Assembly (NCBI GenBank): GCA_937942435.1
Contig: CALDEM010000040.1
Location: 1-51,505, forward strand
Length of the DNA: 51,505 nt
Direction of reading: 5' to 3'
From: an uncultured Saprospiraceae bacterium
GTDB taxonomy: Bacteria; Bacteroidota; Bacteroidia; Chitinophagales; Saprospiraceae
This document shows, in pieces, positions 18,796-27,621 of the stretch. Under the pieces are notes generated by a model. It was not told the DNA's origin and did not search any database. It saw nothing but the letters and a program-made list of their open reading frames with translations. The position numbers and the translations under genes are program-made. Numbering within the stretch: the stretch's first letter is position 1; the number at the start of each line of letters is the position of its first letter.

Positions 18796-19317
18796 TTAAT
18801 TTGAAAATAATAATTCATTACCTTCCAAATCCTCTTTTAATAGCTTTAGGGCCTTTGCTACATTGTCTTCTACGGCTCTTTTAGATATATTGAGATATGC
18901 AGCGATCTCATTGTATGTGAGACCTTCGACTTTACTTAGAGAGAATATCTTTCTCATCTTAGGCTTGAGTTTATCCATAGAACGAAGGATCTCTTCGCGG
19001 ACAACAAAAGAGTTCATATGGTCTAAGTTCTCTTCTATCTCATCAACATTGGCAGCGTTCTTATACTCATCTAACTTTTTGTTAGATCTGATCATATCAA
19101 TCATCCGATTACGGACAGCTGAGTACAAGTAACTTTTAGCGGACGTGTTGATGTTGATAGTGTCCCTATTTTCCCAAACCTTCATAAAGGTTCCTTGGAC
19201 AATCTCTCGACTGCTTTCCCAATCTTTGATGTAGCTATTAACGTAGTTACACAAGGGACCGAAGTAAGTCTTAAAGACTTCTTCAAAATTTGACTCGTTA
19301 AACGGACTCTTATTCAC
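18796..19317 (-). CDS. ECF-family RNA polymerase sigma factor
   Basis: The 173-residue protein has sigma region 2 (about residues 12-75: FEEVFKTYFGPLCNYVNSYI and YLYSAVRNRMIDMIR). Region 4 follows at about 110-165 (LKPKMRKIFSLSKVEGLTYNEIAAYLNISKRAVEDNVAKALKLL). The helix-turn-helix and the lack of region 3 fit an ECF sigma factor of the Bacteroidota FecI type. It is transcribed ahead of the FecR gene with 48 bp between them, which supports a sigma/anti-sigma pair. A -7-like element and a palindrome lie upstream. The target genes are not evident in the window. Confidence 0.93.
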   Translation of the reverse strand: MNKSPFNESNFEEVFKTYFGPLCNYVNSYIKDWESSREIVQGTFMKVWENRDTININTSAKSYLYSAVRNRMIDMIRSNKKLDEYKNAANVDEIEENLDHMNSFVVREEILRSMDKLKPKMRKIFSLSKVEGLTYNEIAAYLNISKRAVEDNVAKALKLLKEDLEGNELLFSN

Positions 19318-19334
19318 AACTATAACAATTTTTT

Positions 19335-19349
19335 AGGGGTAATACCCCT
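19335..19349. promoter_or_regulatory. Palindrome in the sigma-factor leader
   Basis: AGGGGTA and TACCCCT are 7-bp inverted arms around A, 18-32 bp before the sigma-factor start. It would lie in the 5' leader if the element at 19384 is the promoter. It could be an autoregulatory site or a small hairpin. Confidence 0.35.
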
Positions 19350-19383
19350 ATTTGTTGACGTGTCTTTGCACACCTTATGTCCT

Positions 19384-19391
19384 CAAAAGTA
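19384..19391 (-). promoter_or_regulatory. Candidate -7 element of the sigma/fecR operon
   Basis: On the minus strand the sequence reads TACTTTTG, an exact match to TAnnTTTG, about 67 bp upstream of the sigma-factor start. A TTT-rich stretch sits about 20 bp further upstream, so the -33 match is only partial. Confidence 0.45.
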
Positions 19392-19537
19392 ATGAAATTT
19401 AATTCATATTAAAACTTTTTTTAATGCAACATTATATAAACCATAGAGCCTGCTTTTTTTAGTTGTCAATTATTTAAAGAGTTGAGCATCAGCTATCATT
19501 GACAGATAGACTAACTTTACTGTAGAATAAAATATAT

Positions 19538-20449
19538 ATGGCAGAGACTAGTTTATGGAATGGTTCAGACAAATATTTGTGTGACAGAGAGTTGGCGCAA
19601 GCGTTTCATATGGCAAGAGTGCTTGGGATGCCCTTGTTGATAGAGGGAGAACCTGGGACAGGAAAAACTGAACTACCTCTTCAGTATGCAAAGGATAGTG
19701 ATATTGACCTTTTCGTGTATCCTGTCGGCTCTAAAAGCACAGTAGATCAGTTTGTGGCTAGGTTCGATCATGTCAAATATTTACGAGACTCTCAAGTCGA
19801 AGTGCTCAATGCTCAAAGAGATGAGAAGGGGCTATCAACAAAGCTAAGTACAGGAGGTCGAAGTACGGATCAACTTAAAGATTATGTGATGCAAGGGCCA
19901 GCCGCTAAAGCATATAGCACGCCTAACTCGGTATTGCTAATCGATGAGATCGATAAGGCGCCGAGAGAGTTTCCTAATGACTTGTTATATGCACTGAGTC
20001 ATCGCAAGTTTGTGATGCCGGAGTCAGGTGATGTGATAGAAGTATCTGAAGAAGATATGCCGGCCATAGTGATTACAAGTAACAGGGAGCAAGAGCTACC
20101 TACGGCATTTAAAGGTCGTTGTATATATCACTATATCTCATTTCCACCGCCCGATACGATGAGGGACATAGTGCGTAAGCATTATCCCAAAGCAGATGAT
20201 GAGATCGTACAGCAAGCGATTGATGTCTTTTATCAGCTGAGGCAATTAGGTTTAGAGCGATCGCCCTCGACAAGGGAGTTGCTCAATTGGCTGAAGTACA
20301 TGCAGACATTTGCGAAAGCGGAGACAATGGAGAGAATAAAGAAGTTAGATGGCTTAGGAGCGCTGATCAAGACGCAAGATGACGTGAGAAGAGTACAAAG
20401 AAATCTCATGGATGATATCAAAAAGCCAGGCGGCGCTTCACGTTATTAA
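19538..20449 (+). CDS. MoxR-type AAA+ ATPase
   Basis: The 303-residue protein has a Walker A motif GEPGTGKT (residues 37-44), Walker B VLLIDEIDK (132-140), and a sensor-1 region ITSNREQELPTAFKGRC with Asn182 and an arginine that could be the finger. The C-terminal lid contains the LERSPSTRELLNWLKYM helix typical of MoxR ATPases. MoxR proteins act as chaperones that load metal cofactors or remodel complexes together with a VWA partner. The VWA gene starts 12 bp after the stop, so this is a classic two-gene unit. It has no signal or membrane helix, so it is cytoplasmic. The client complex is not encoded next to it. Confidence 0.9.
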   Translation: MAETSLWNGSDKYLCDRELAQAFHMARVLGMPLLIEGEPGTGKTELPLQYAKDSDIDLFVYPVGSKSTVDQFVARFDHVKYLRDSQVEVLNAQRDEKGLSTKLSTGGRSTDQLKDYVMQGPAAKAYSTPNSVLLIDEIDKAPREFPNDLLYALSHRKFVMPESGDVIEVSEEDMPAIVITSNREQELPTAFKGRCIYHYISFPPPDTMRDIVRKHYPKADDEIVQQAIDVFYQLRQLGLERSPSTRELLNWLKYMQTFAKAETMERIKKLDGLGALIKTQDDVRRVQRNLMDDIKKPGGASRY

Positions 20450-20460
20450 TACATAGAGCT

Positions 20461-21789
20461 ATGTTCGAGAGTTTTCCAGAAGTATGTAGAAGTTATGGCG
20501 TCAAGGCTGATGTTAGATCACTCTTGTTGCTTCAGAAGGCGATAGATCGACAATTGATACATACTGTAGGCGATATCTACAGCTTCTTTAAAGGCTCTTT
20601 GGTTAAGGACCCAACTGATATCGGTCCTTATACTCAGGCATTCTACGAGTACTTTGTTGGTGTAGACGTTGGTGCTGGAGAACGACTTAATGATGCCATA
20701 GCGAGAGCTGAGACTTTTAAAGATTGGTTAGAGGACTTTGTGCAGGCTGATGACCGAAGGCGTGATATGGAGTTGGATGATTTGATCAATCAATTCTTAG
20801 ACGAAGTACATACGACTACATATGATATCAAGCGCGTTCTTGATGGTGAGGACATCTTAAAAGAAGATGATCCTGATATGAAGGATGACGATGGCGGTGA
20901 TCGTGCAGATGCTGCCAATGCCGAACGATTGCTCGATAAAGCAGCAGATTATAGATTTGTCGATCTTGAGGAGTTGCGTAAGCGGATGGAGAAGGTCATG
21001 GAGCAACAGACCCGTGACCACCAAGGCGGCAGCCACTGGGTAGGGACCGGTGGTGTTTCTCCTTATGGCCATGGAGGAGCAGCGATGGGCGGTATCAGAG
21101 TTGGCGGCACAGGTGGTGGGCGTATGGCTCGAGAAGTGATGGGTGATCCGCAATACTACCCAGTAGATATCGATGCTCAGATCAATGACGATAATATCGA
21201 CGCAACCCTAGCTACGCTAAAAGGAGTTATCGAAGAAACTAATCAACGATATCTTGATATTCCGTTAACTGTGAAGGAGGGAGTTGCTCAAGGCGGCTTG
21301 TTCTTGCCTGTCGAGTTGGACAAGACAGAAGATAAACTACAAGTGATCTTGTTGATAGACAATGGTGGCTACTCAATGGACTACTATATCAGAGCAGTCC
21401 AAGCCTTGTTTAAGAAGATGAAGACTCGATATCAGCATGATCTCGAGACTTACTACTTCCACAATACAATATATAAGTACGTCTACGAAGATGAAAGACG
21501 TACCAGAAAGGTACCCATCGAAAGGATTCTTTCTAAAGATCCAAACTATAGGGTATTTGTTATAGGAGATGCGGCTATGGCTCCTTATGAACTGCATGAA
21601 GGCAGTATCATCGCATGGGGTCGCATATCAGAAAAATTTAAAAAATCAGTCTGGCTAAACCCGGTATCAGAAAAGCATTGGCACATCACGTGGACCACTA
21701 CTATGCTTAGAAAAATCTTTAAGATGTATACGATGACACCAAGAGGCATCGAGAAGGCGATTTTAGGGATGAATAAGAAGAAGCGCTAA
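20461..21789 (+). CDS. VWA-domain (CoxE-like) partner of the MoxR ATPase
   Basis: The 442-residue protein has a helical N-terminal half (about 1-180) with an acidic stretch (about 134-150). A Gly/His-rich segment, GGSHWVGTGGVSPYGHGG, comes next (about 189-206). The C-terminal VWA fold starts near 290. The metal site that normally reads DxSxS here reads DNGGYS (residues 300-305), so the usual serine positions hold Gly302 and Tyr304, with Ser305 one step later. I recall similar DNGG strings in related MoxR-linked VWA proteins, so this is probably a family trait. It likely acts with the upstream ATPase to handle an unidentified client. Confidence 0.85.
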   Translation: MFESFPEVCRSYGVKADVRSLLLLQKAIDRQLIHTVGDIYSFFKGSLVKDPTDIGPYTQAFYEYFVGVDVGAGERLNDAIARAETFKDWLEDFVQADDRRRDMELDDLINQFLDEVHTTTYDIKRVLDGEDILKEDDPDMKDDDGGDRADAANAERLLDKAADYRFVDLEELRKRMEKVMEQQTRDHQGGSHWVGTGGVSPYGHGGAAMGGIRVGGTGGGRMAREVMGDPQYYPVDIDAQINDDNIDATLATLKGVIEETNQRYLDIPLTVKEGVAQGGLFLPVELDKTEDKLQVILLIDNGGYSMDYYIRAVQALFKKMKTRYQHDLETYYFHNTIYKYVYEDERRTRKVPIERILSKDPNYRVFVIGDAAMAPYELHEGSIIAWGRISEKFKKSVWLNPVSEKHWHITWTTTMLRKIFKMYTMTPRGIEKAILGMNKKKR

Positions 21790-21850
21790 GGTTGAGTAAT
21801 CAGCCAATTTCATTAATTAGAATATTAGCAAATGGTTCTCTTCCCCCTGA

Positions 21851-22351
21851 CTACGACTTCTTGACTATTGTTCTCTGTGCCGCTCTAAGTTCTTGTTCTT
21901 TTTTTCTTTGATCATAGAATACCTTGCCACGTTCCTCTAACTCTTGAGGTACTTGACGCAGATGACGATGATATGAGACGATTAAAAACTTAGCCATATC
22001 ATCGGGGTGAGAGACTCCATAATCTTTTAGTTTATGAGAGAGCCTGCTGCCATCGTAAAAATTCCAATTAACGATGAGCCACTTGCCCAAGCCCATGACC
22101 AATACATCAGCAGCGGTTTGCTCATCAGTCTCCAGAAGCCTGCTTCTACCAGTCTCATCGGAAAGTCTATCGATCTCCGACATAGCATCCGCTACATCTT
22201 TAGGGATATAGACGTCGTTGATATATTCTAGCTTTATGTTTTGGGCGTATTTCTCTTCCTGAGTTAATACAGGAGCGTCTTTATCCACGAATATGTCTTG
22301 ACCAAAGATCAATTGAGGAAGTATGAAAAGTACAATTGGCAACCATCTCAT
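21851..22351 (-). CDS. Exported DUF6794-like protein
   Basis: A signal peptide (residues 1-18, ending FGQ) is followed by a 148-residue helical protein. The core from about residue 48 to 135 (VYIPKDVADAMSEIDRL, LGKWLIVNWNFYDGSRL, YGVSHPDDMAKFLIVSYHRHLR) matches my memory of the uncharacterised DUF6794 domain. That domain has a similar GxWIRNNW, GSRL and HPDDM pattern. The charged C-terminus may be a short helix. Its role is unknown and its neighbours give no clue. Export is likely from the signal. Confidence 0.7.
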   Translation of the reverse strand: MRWLPIVLFILPQLIFGQDIFVDKDAPVLTQEEKYAQNIKLEYINDVYIPKDVADAMSEIDRLSDETGRSRLLETDEQTAADVLVMGLGKWLIVNWNFYDGSRLSHKLKDYGVSHPDDMAKFLIVSYHRHLRQVPQELEERGKVFYDQRKKEQELRAAQRTIVKKS

Positions 22352-22474
22352 AGGAGCAGTTTGAAAAAAGTTAGTTTAAAATCTTGATTTTGTTTTCTCT
22401 GATCTATTTAACGGATATTGTGCTGGATAATTCTCGTTATTACGCATTTAACGCACTCTTAAGACCAGAGTAAT

Positions 22475-22750
22475 ATGAGCATTGGCAAATTAGAGATATT
22501 TTTATTTCAGCTGATTATTTTTTCTCTGATCTATCTCGTAGATAGCTATGTCGGATTTTTGGTATGCCTGATACTTGGCGTTATAGCCTTTGCACTGTTG
22601 ATATTGAGTCTGATATTTGAGTTAGTAGATAGGTCTAAAGTGCCTAAATCTTACTACTACTTTATGCTTAACACGGTCTTGGCTTGCTTTCTCGTCCTTA
22701 TAGTATTTAGTGTATTTATGACTGGTTCTTTTGATTGGATAAATGAGTAG
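22475..22750 (+). CDS. Small three-helix membrane protein, unknown
   Basis: The 91-residue product is almost entirely hydrophobic. Segments near residues 5-25, 27-50 and 61-83 form three likely membrane helices, with a short basic-acidic loop (ELVDRSKVPKS) between the second and third. I recognise no family. The gene is isolated and convergent with the DUF2461 gene (15 bp between stops), which supports real gene spacing. The composition is consistent with a real membrane protein, but there is no functional evidence. Confidence 0.55.
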   Translation: MSIGKLEIFLFQLIIFSLIYLVDSYVGFLVCLILGVIAFALLILSLIFELVDRSKVPKSYYYFMLNTVLACFLVLIVFSVFMTGSFDWINE

Positions 22751-22765
22751 TGTCTGATCACCTCA

Positions 22766-23437
22766 TCAGTATAACGGCTCACCATTTAGGTTATGGCCCA
22801 GTATGTCGCTCATATAGTTGAAAAACGGGCGGATCGCTTTATAGTCCTTCACTACTTCTTTTATAAACCCTTTTTTGTGCATCTCTTTAAGTGAGTACTC
22901 TTTAGCAAATACAAACTGCTTAAACCTTAGAAGGTCTATAGATGGATGATTTTTATCATAACCACGCGGTGCACTCTTTACTTGGTTGCCCACCATCTCA
23001 CCCCAGACAGTTTTTACCTTCTTATGATTGATGGCTTTTCTAAATGACTTGTCATCCAGATCGATGTTAGATCTGATCAATGCCATATCGGAAGATGCGG
23101 GATTCCAAAAACCACAGGCAAGATAAGCTCCTTCTGGATTGAGTTTGAGATAGTACCCGCCTCTCAGGTATGGTTTTGCTCGTCGGAAAGACATACTCCA
23201 GTGTGAGTTGTAGGGCGTTTTGTCTTTGCTAAACCTAACATCCCTATAGATCCTAAAGAGCTTACTCTTTTCGATCTGATCCATTTTCTCCATCTCTACA
23301 AGGAGCTCCGTTAAGAAGTCTTTTATGTTTTGGCGCGCGAGATCATATCTATCTTTTTGACTTGCAAACCAAGGGCGGTTGTTGTTTTCGCGTATATCTT
23401 CTAACAATCCGATCGTATCTTTTTGGATAACTGACAT
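22766..23437 (-). CDS. DUF2461-domain protein
   Basis: I start at the ATG ending at 23437 (MSVIQKDTIGLLEDIREN); a longer start adds 21 residues with no domain match. The 223-residue product has the DUF2461 pattern. It opens with LEDIRENNNRPWFASQKDRYDLAR, then has KLFRIYRDVRFSKDKTPYNSHWSMSFRR, and GGYYLKLNPEGAYLACGFWNP with the typical glycine-rich strands. These are widespread small cytoplasmic proteins with no known biochemical activity. No operon partner is visible. Confidence 0.9.
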   Translation of the reverse strand: MSVIQKDTIGLLEDIRENNNRPWFASQKDRYDLARQNIKDFLTELLVEMEKMDQIEKSKLFRIYRDVRFSKDKTPYNSHWSMSFRRAKPYLRGGYYLKLNPEGAYLACGFWNPASSDMALIRSNIDLDDKSFRKAINHKKVKTVWGEMVGNQVKSAPRGYDKNHPSIDLLRFKQFVFAKEYSLKEMHKKGFIKEVVKDYKAIRPFFNYMSDILGHNLNGEPLY

Positions 23438-23566
23438 GAGTACATTTGTTGAAGAGCGAATATACCTAATGATTGATCCGATTAAGATGATCGTAAACAA
23501 TACTTCACTATCCTTGTCTTTAACTAAAGGAAGCTGATCTGCTTCTACATCATCTAATGACTTTTC

Positions 23567-24757
23567 ATGATTCGTCTACTTCTTAGTTTGTTATTTCCGT
23601 TGGGCCTATTGGCCATCGTTGAGTATTCAGTCATCAGCCACTTGATAGACAGTAGCGTATGGTCTTCTTCTTGGGCCTATATCTATATCGCTATAGCAGT
23701 TATAGGATACATCTGCGGTTTGTTTGCCTTCTACCTGCGCGGGCGATCAAAGATGAGGCGTCCTATTAACAACTTATTTATCGGCGTTTGCTTTGCCTCT
23801 TTTGTGCAGAAGCTGGTTTTGGTCCTGTTTATTATGATCTATGCGATAGTGAGAGCTATCGGTAAGATGGACATAAGTAGTAGCGCCTCTTTGCTTTTGC
23901 TATTGCTTAGTTTGATACCATTTGTTGCTATGGTTTATGGGGCGATCTGGGGTAAGTATCGATTTCGATTAGAGGAGCTGGATATATCTTTTGCAGATTT
24001 GCCAGATACTTTTGATGGATTTAGGATATTGCATATCACTGATATCCATAGTGGCACATGGGATAGTGTAAGTGGGGTAGATAAGGGTATCAAGTTAATC
24101 GAAAGTCAAGCTGCAGATATGATCGTCTTCACTGGGGATATTGTCAATATAGACAAGGATGAGATTGATCCTTTTATGCATTTATTTAAAAGGTTGGATG
24201 CGCCTTTCGGCAAATATGCCATACTAGGTAATCACGATTACTACGGGCAGCCCAGAGATAAAAGTCTAAGAGAAGCTTATTATGATGACTTCTTTGCGAA
24301 GTTTAAAGAGATGGGTTTTGACCTCATTCTAAATGATAGCAGAAAGATTGAAAAGAGCGATAGCTTTTTTCAATTAGTGGGCGTTGAAAACTGGGGCTCA
24401 GGTAGATTCTTTCCAAAGCGCGGTGATCTTGATGTTGCAACTAAGAAATTAGAAAAAGGGGATTTTACAATTTTGCTTTCTCATGATCCCAGCCATTGGG
24501 ATATGAAGGCTTTGGATCATCCGCAACCATATCATCTTACATTGAGCGGTCATACGCATGGTATGCAGTTTGGTATCAATCTGCCCTTCTTTAAGTGGTC
24601 GCCAGTACAGTATAGATATAAAAGATGGATGGGGCTTTATAAAGAAGCGGATCAGTATCTTTATGTCAATAGAGGATTTGGGATTTTGGGTTTCCCAGGT
24701 CGGGTAGGGATGAGCCCAGAAGTGGCTGTGATTAAGTTGAAGAAAAAGAAAGCTTAG
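23567..24757 (+). CDS. Membrane-anchored metallophosphoesterase
   Basis: The 396-residue protein has four hydrophobic segments in the first 140 residues. A calcineurin-like phosphoesterase domain follows (about 150-390). Its metal ligands are visible in order: ITDIHSG (DxH), TGDIVN (GD), GNHDYYG (GNHD), SHDPSHW and SGHTHGMQFG (GHTH). This layout resembles YkuE/YpbG-type membrane phosphoesterases, in which the catalytic domain sits next to the membrane. The substrate cannot be read from sequence. A strong bidirectional terminator lies directly downstream, between this gene and the convergent beta-propeller gene. Confidence 0.9.
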   Translation: MIRLLLSLLFPLGLLAIVEYSVISHLIDSSVWSSSWAYIYIAIAVIGYICGLFAFYLRGRSKMRRPINNLFIGVCFASFVQKLVLVLFIMIYAIVRAIGKMDISSSASLLLLLLSLIPFVAMVYGAIWGKYRFRLEELDISFADLPDTFDGFRILHITDIHSGTWDSVSGVDKGIKLIESQAADMIVFTGDIVNIDKDEIDPFMHLFKRLDAPFGKYAILGNHDYYGQPRDKSLREAYYDDFFAKFKEMGFDLILNDSRKIEKSDSFFQLVGVENWGSGRFFPKRGDLDVATKKLEKGDFTILLSHDPSHWDMKALDHPQPYHLTLSGHTHGMQFGINLPFFKWSPVQYRYKRWMGLYKEADQYLYVNRGFGILGFPGRVGMSPEVAVIKLKKKKA

Positions 24758-24784
24758 GATTTAAGCTATAGTAAAATTAGAAAA

Positions 24785-24817
24785 AGGGCGCTCTGACTTT
24801 TCAGAGCGCCCTCTTTT
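24785..24817. terminator. Bidirectional terminator
   Basis: AGGGCGCTCTGA and TCAGAGCGCCCT form a perfect 12-bp stem with a CTTT loop. The plus strand follows with CTTTTAT, and the minus strand follows with TTTTCTAATTTT. It lies between convergent genes, so it can stop transcription from both sides. Confidence 0.85.
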
Positions 24818-24858
24818 ATTGAAGGATTATAATTTGTTTACTTAGAATTGTTGCGTGA

Positions 24859-26262
24859 TTATATCGCTACGATTCCTTGTGTATTATTTACTGGGAGATC
24901 ACCGCCTACTATTTCAATTAGCTCAAGGCTCGTGCCTGTGATTCTAAATACGCCAACAGCACCTGTCAAACCATATAATTGGTATAAGTACTCTCCATCA
25001 TCACTGATCCACATGTCGATCCATCCTTCTGTCGTTGCAAATGCTGCAGCACCATCAGTTGTGTTGCCAGTCGCACCAGTACCTTGTGCTGCTGTCGCAT
25101 CGATAAGGCTTACAACACCATTGTCAAAAGAAAATGATGCAAGACCAGCTTCGATAGCATTGGATACGAAGAAGCTGTTACCATCTGCTGTGAAGTCTAA
25201 CCAGCATGCAGTTCTACCGTCGTTGTTATTTCCTGATCTTACATCAAGGCTGATTGGTGTAAGTGTACCATCAGCTTGTATCTGCCATGTTGATACTGAA
25301 CCATCTTGCAATGCTGGAAATGCTGGAGGTGCACCATTAGCCTGAAACTCTCTTGCTTCAGTAACAACTACATAGTTGTCTCCTACTATTTGAAATCCAA
25401 TTGCTGATGGTAAGTTTCTATTCTCTGCGTTGTCTCTAAGTGTTGATGTTGCGCCGTCAAGAACTTCGCTAAGTGTGCCTGTTGCTTGATCAACCGCATA
25501 TACTACGATCTCATCTTGACTGCCGCTCTCAAGTGCCGCTGCTCCTGCGTTGATTGAAGCAACTACAAGGAAGTCACCATTAGGAGAAAACTGTACTGCT
25601 GAAGGTCTGTTAGCAAGTGCTGTCCATGAACCGTCAACTGGTGCTAATGTACCATCTTCTAATAACCAGAAACCCATCAAGCTACCTTGTTGTGCAGGCT
25701 CTCCTGCCGCTAAAAACTCTTCTCTCGTGATGTTAGATACGTATACAAGTCCGTTGACACCGTTGTTATTAGACTTTGCATGTGCTATACTATTTGGTCC
25801 GATGCCATTAGTGCCTTGAGTTGATTGGACTGACAAAGAGTAGTCTTCGCCTACAGCCATAGATGTAAGTGTGTTGCTACCAGCATTGACAGCAAGTACA
25901 AACTCGTTATCATATGTTTTTGTAATTGCATAAGCAGAGATAAGAGGATCAAGTCCTTCGCCACCGTCATAGTCTCCACCGTTACCACCTGTTGGTGTAG
26001 ATCCAATCAATGATAAAGTACCATCGCTAAAACGTTGGTATGCCACGATGCTGTTTGGTCCTTGTACGTTGCCATCTATTTGGCCTTCTCCGTTTGACAT
26101 CACATATACTGCTCCCGCTGGGCTGTCAGCGTCAGTAGTGTCATCGGGCGTGACAGGTGTTGCTACAGGAGTTGATGTGATAGAATCATCATCATCTGAA
26201 CAACTTGATAAAAAGAATAATGCAGTTAAACTTAATAGGAAAATATATTTTATAGAATTCAT
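24859..26262 (-). CDS. Beta-propeller lipoprotein, lactonase-like
   Basis: The lipoprotein signal (lipobox LSSC, Cys21) is followed by an Asp-rich SDDDD run and a Pro/Thr linker. The 400-residue body has repeating blades such as PNSIVAYQRFSDGTLSLIGS, PSAVQFSPNGDFLVVAS, VSTWQIQADGTLTPI and DFTADGNSFFVSN. The repeat form F..DGTL....S and SP.G.FL.VA is that of the 6-phosphogluconolactonase-like seven-bladed propeller family. A surface or periplasmic lactonase role is possible, but no catalytic residues can be assigned, so a binding role is equally open. The strong terminator downstream closes the unit. Confidence 0.7.
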   Translation of the reverse strand: MNSIKYIFLLSLTALFFLSSCSDDDDSITSTPVATPVTPDDTTDADSPAGAVYVMSNGEGQIDGNVQGPNSIVAYQRFSDGTLSLIGSTPTGGNGGDYDGGEGLDPLISAYAITKTYDNEFVLAVNAGSNTLTSMAVGEDYSLSVQSTQGTNGIGPNSIAHAKSNNNGVNGLVYVSNITREEFLAAGEPAQQGSLMGFWLLEDGTLAPVDGSWTALANRPSAVQFSPNGDFLVVASINAGAAALESGSQDEIVVYAVDQATGTLSEVLDGATSTLRDNAENRNLPSAIGFQIVGDNYVVVTEAREFQANGAPPAFPALQDGSVSTWQIQADGTLTPISLDVRSGNNNDGRTACWLDFTADGNSFFVSNAIEAGLASFSFDNGVVSLIDATAAQGTGATGNTTDGAAAFATTEGWIDMWISDDGEYLYQLYGLTGAVGVFRITGTSLELIEIVGGDLPVNNTQGIVAI

Positions 26263-26290
26263 TATTGTAAATTTTAATTTTTTATAAGAT

Positions 26291-26305
26291 GCCTTTTATA
26301 AAGGC
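26291..26305. promoter_or_regulatory. Hairpin in the leader of the propeller gene
   Basis: GCCTTT and AAAGGC pair around TAT, 29-43 bp upstream of the propeller gene start. It has a T run on its plus-strand side, like a terminator read rightwards, but no gene ends just to its left. Its role is unclear. Confidence 0.3.
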
Positions 26306-26700
26306 TGTTTTTTAATATAAGATTTCAATTGGTTGCAATGACTCTACGTTTAGAGCAAAGCATATCCACGTCAAATTATAATTTGACTTGCTTGAGGTTG
26401 TAGTGCTTGCCAACATGATTTAGTTATCCACTGTGTAATCAAGGTCGTTGCCTGATTGCAATCGTGATGTCAAGTACTAATTGTAAATAAATAGTTGTAA
26501 TAATGCGAGACTGAAAAGTCTCTATAGTGTATATTTTTATTGAGATTAGAATTATCTCAATTGAAGAATTAAATGTGCTTCGATATAGATAGTTTTTTAA
26601 TTTTTAAAAAGTGTTCTCAAGGTTAGTTAGGTTCTCAAAAGGTTTTAAAGGGTTAGGGTTGGTTGGCCTTAAGGGTTGTTTAGGTTCTAATAGGTTATCA

Positions 26701-26917
26701 AGTTCTCAAAAGGTCAATTAGGTTCTAAAAAATGGTTTGGTTTTAAAAGGTTCTAAGTTCTCAAAAGGTCAATTAGGTTCTAAAAAATGGTTTGATTTTA
26801 AAAGGTTCTAAGTTTTCAAAGGTCAATTAGGTTCTAAAAAATGGTTTGGTTTTAAAAGGTTCTAAGTTTTCAAAGGTCAATTAGGTTCTAAAAATGGTTT
26901 GGTTTTAAAAGGTTCTA
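26701..26917. repeat. Four tandem 53-55 bp repeats
   Basis: Copies run 26701-26755, 26756-26810, 26811-26864 and 26865-26917. Each starts AGTTYTCAAA, continues AGGTCAATTAGGTTCTAAAAA and ends GGTTTTAAAAGGTTCTA, with small indels between copies. Flanking sequence from about 26610 to 26990 carries decayed versions of the same GGTTCT/TTAGG sub-motifs. The plus strand is G/T-rich with few cytosines. Confidence 0.85.
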
Positions 26918-27621
26918 AGTTTTCAAAAGTGGTTAGCTTTCAAGGTTTTTTAGGTTCTCAAGGGTTAATTGGGTTTTCAAAGTTGTTTAGGTTCTGCGAC
27001 GTTGTCATTTTTTATAGTGACGTTCATCTTTTCATCAGTCGATCTTTATGTCCTGATTTTACATACATTACCCTCACTGTGTAAGAATGGTTGCGCATTA
27101 AAAAATCAACCATAGATAAAGTCTCCAAAAGGCTGAGAAAAACCTCCTTTTTATAAATTACCATGTCCTCATAAAGACAGTATGAGATACAACAACAGGG
27201 TCAGCTGGAGCTTTGCCTTTCTGCTCATAATCAATATCATTATATCTAATATGCTGAAAGTCAGTTACTTACGAAAGTATAGGCCTTGCTGTTTTGGTCA
27301 GATGGTCAGTTGGTTGCATGAACCTCAGTGTGGATCACTTTAAAGAACTGTTAAAAGAATCATGAAAACCTTAAGATTACATCACGCTTAAGTATTCAGT
27401 GATCAGAAGGTGAAGATCTGTTAGCTGATCTTACGTTATAAGAGTATGACGATAGAGGATTGATTTATTATTACATAGCTATTGGACTGAGCTCTCATAG
27501 AAAACCCTCAGACATGATTTAGGTGCTTCCCCTTAATATCTAGGTATCGACAACAAATACGGTATAATGAAGTTAAATAGCCTTAGAACAGTATAATTAA
27601 CTTTTACAAACAATAATCAAG

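Larger units (their letters stand above)
26263..27621. other. Long intergenic region between divergent genes
   Basis: This 1.36-kb gap has no coding sequence I would defend. It holds a small hairpin near 26291 next to the propeller gene start, and a G/T-rich repeat array around 26600-26990. The rest (27000-27600) shows nothing recognisable and has multiple stops in all frames. Promoters for the two flanking divergent genes should lie here. Confidence 0.7.

Noticed and set aside
26899..27084. A 61-residue frame inside the repeat array
   Set aside because: It is made of the GGTTCTAA repeats read in frame (repeated KGSKFSK-like text). It has no start context and lies in non-coding DNA.
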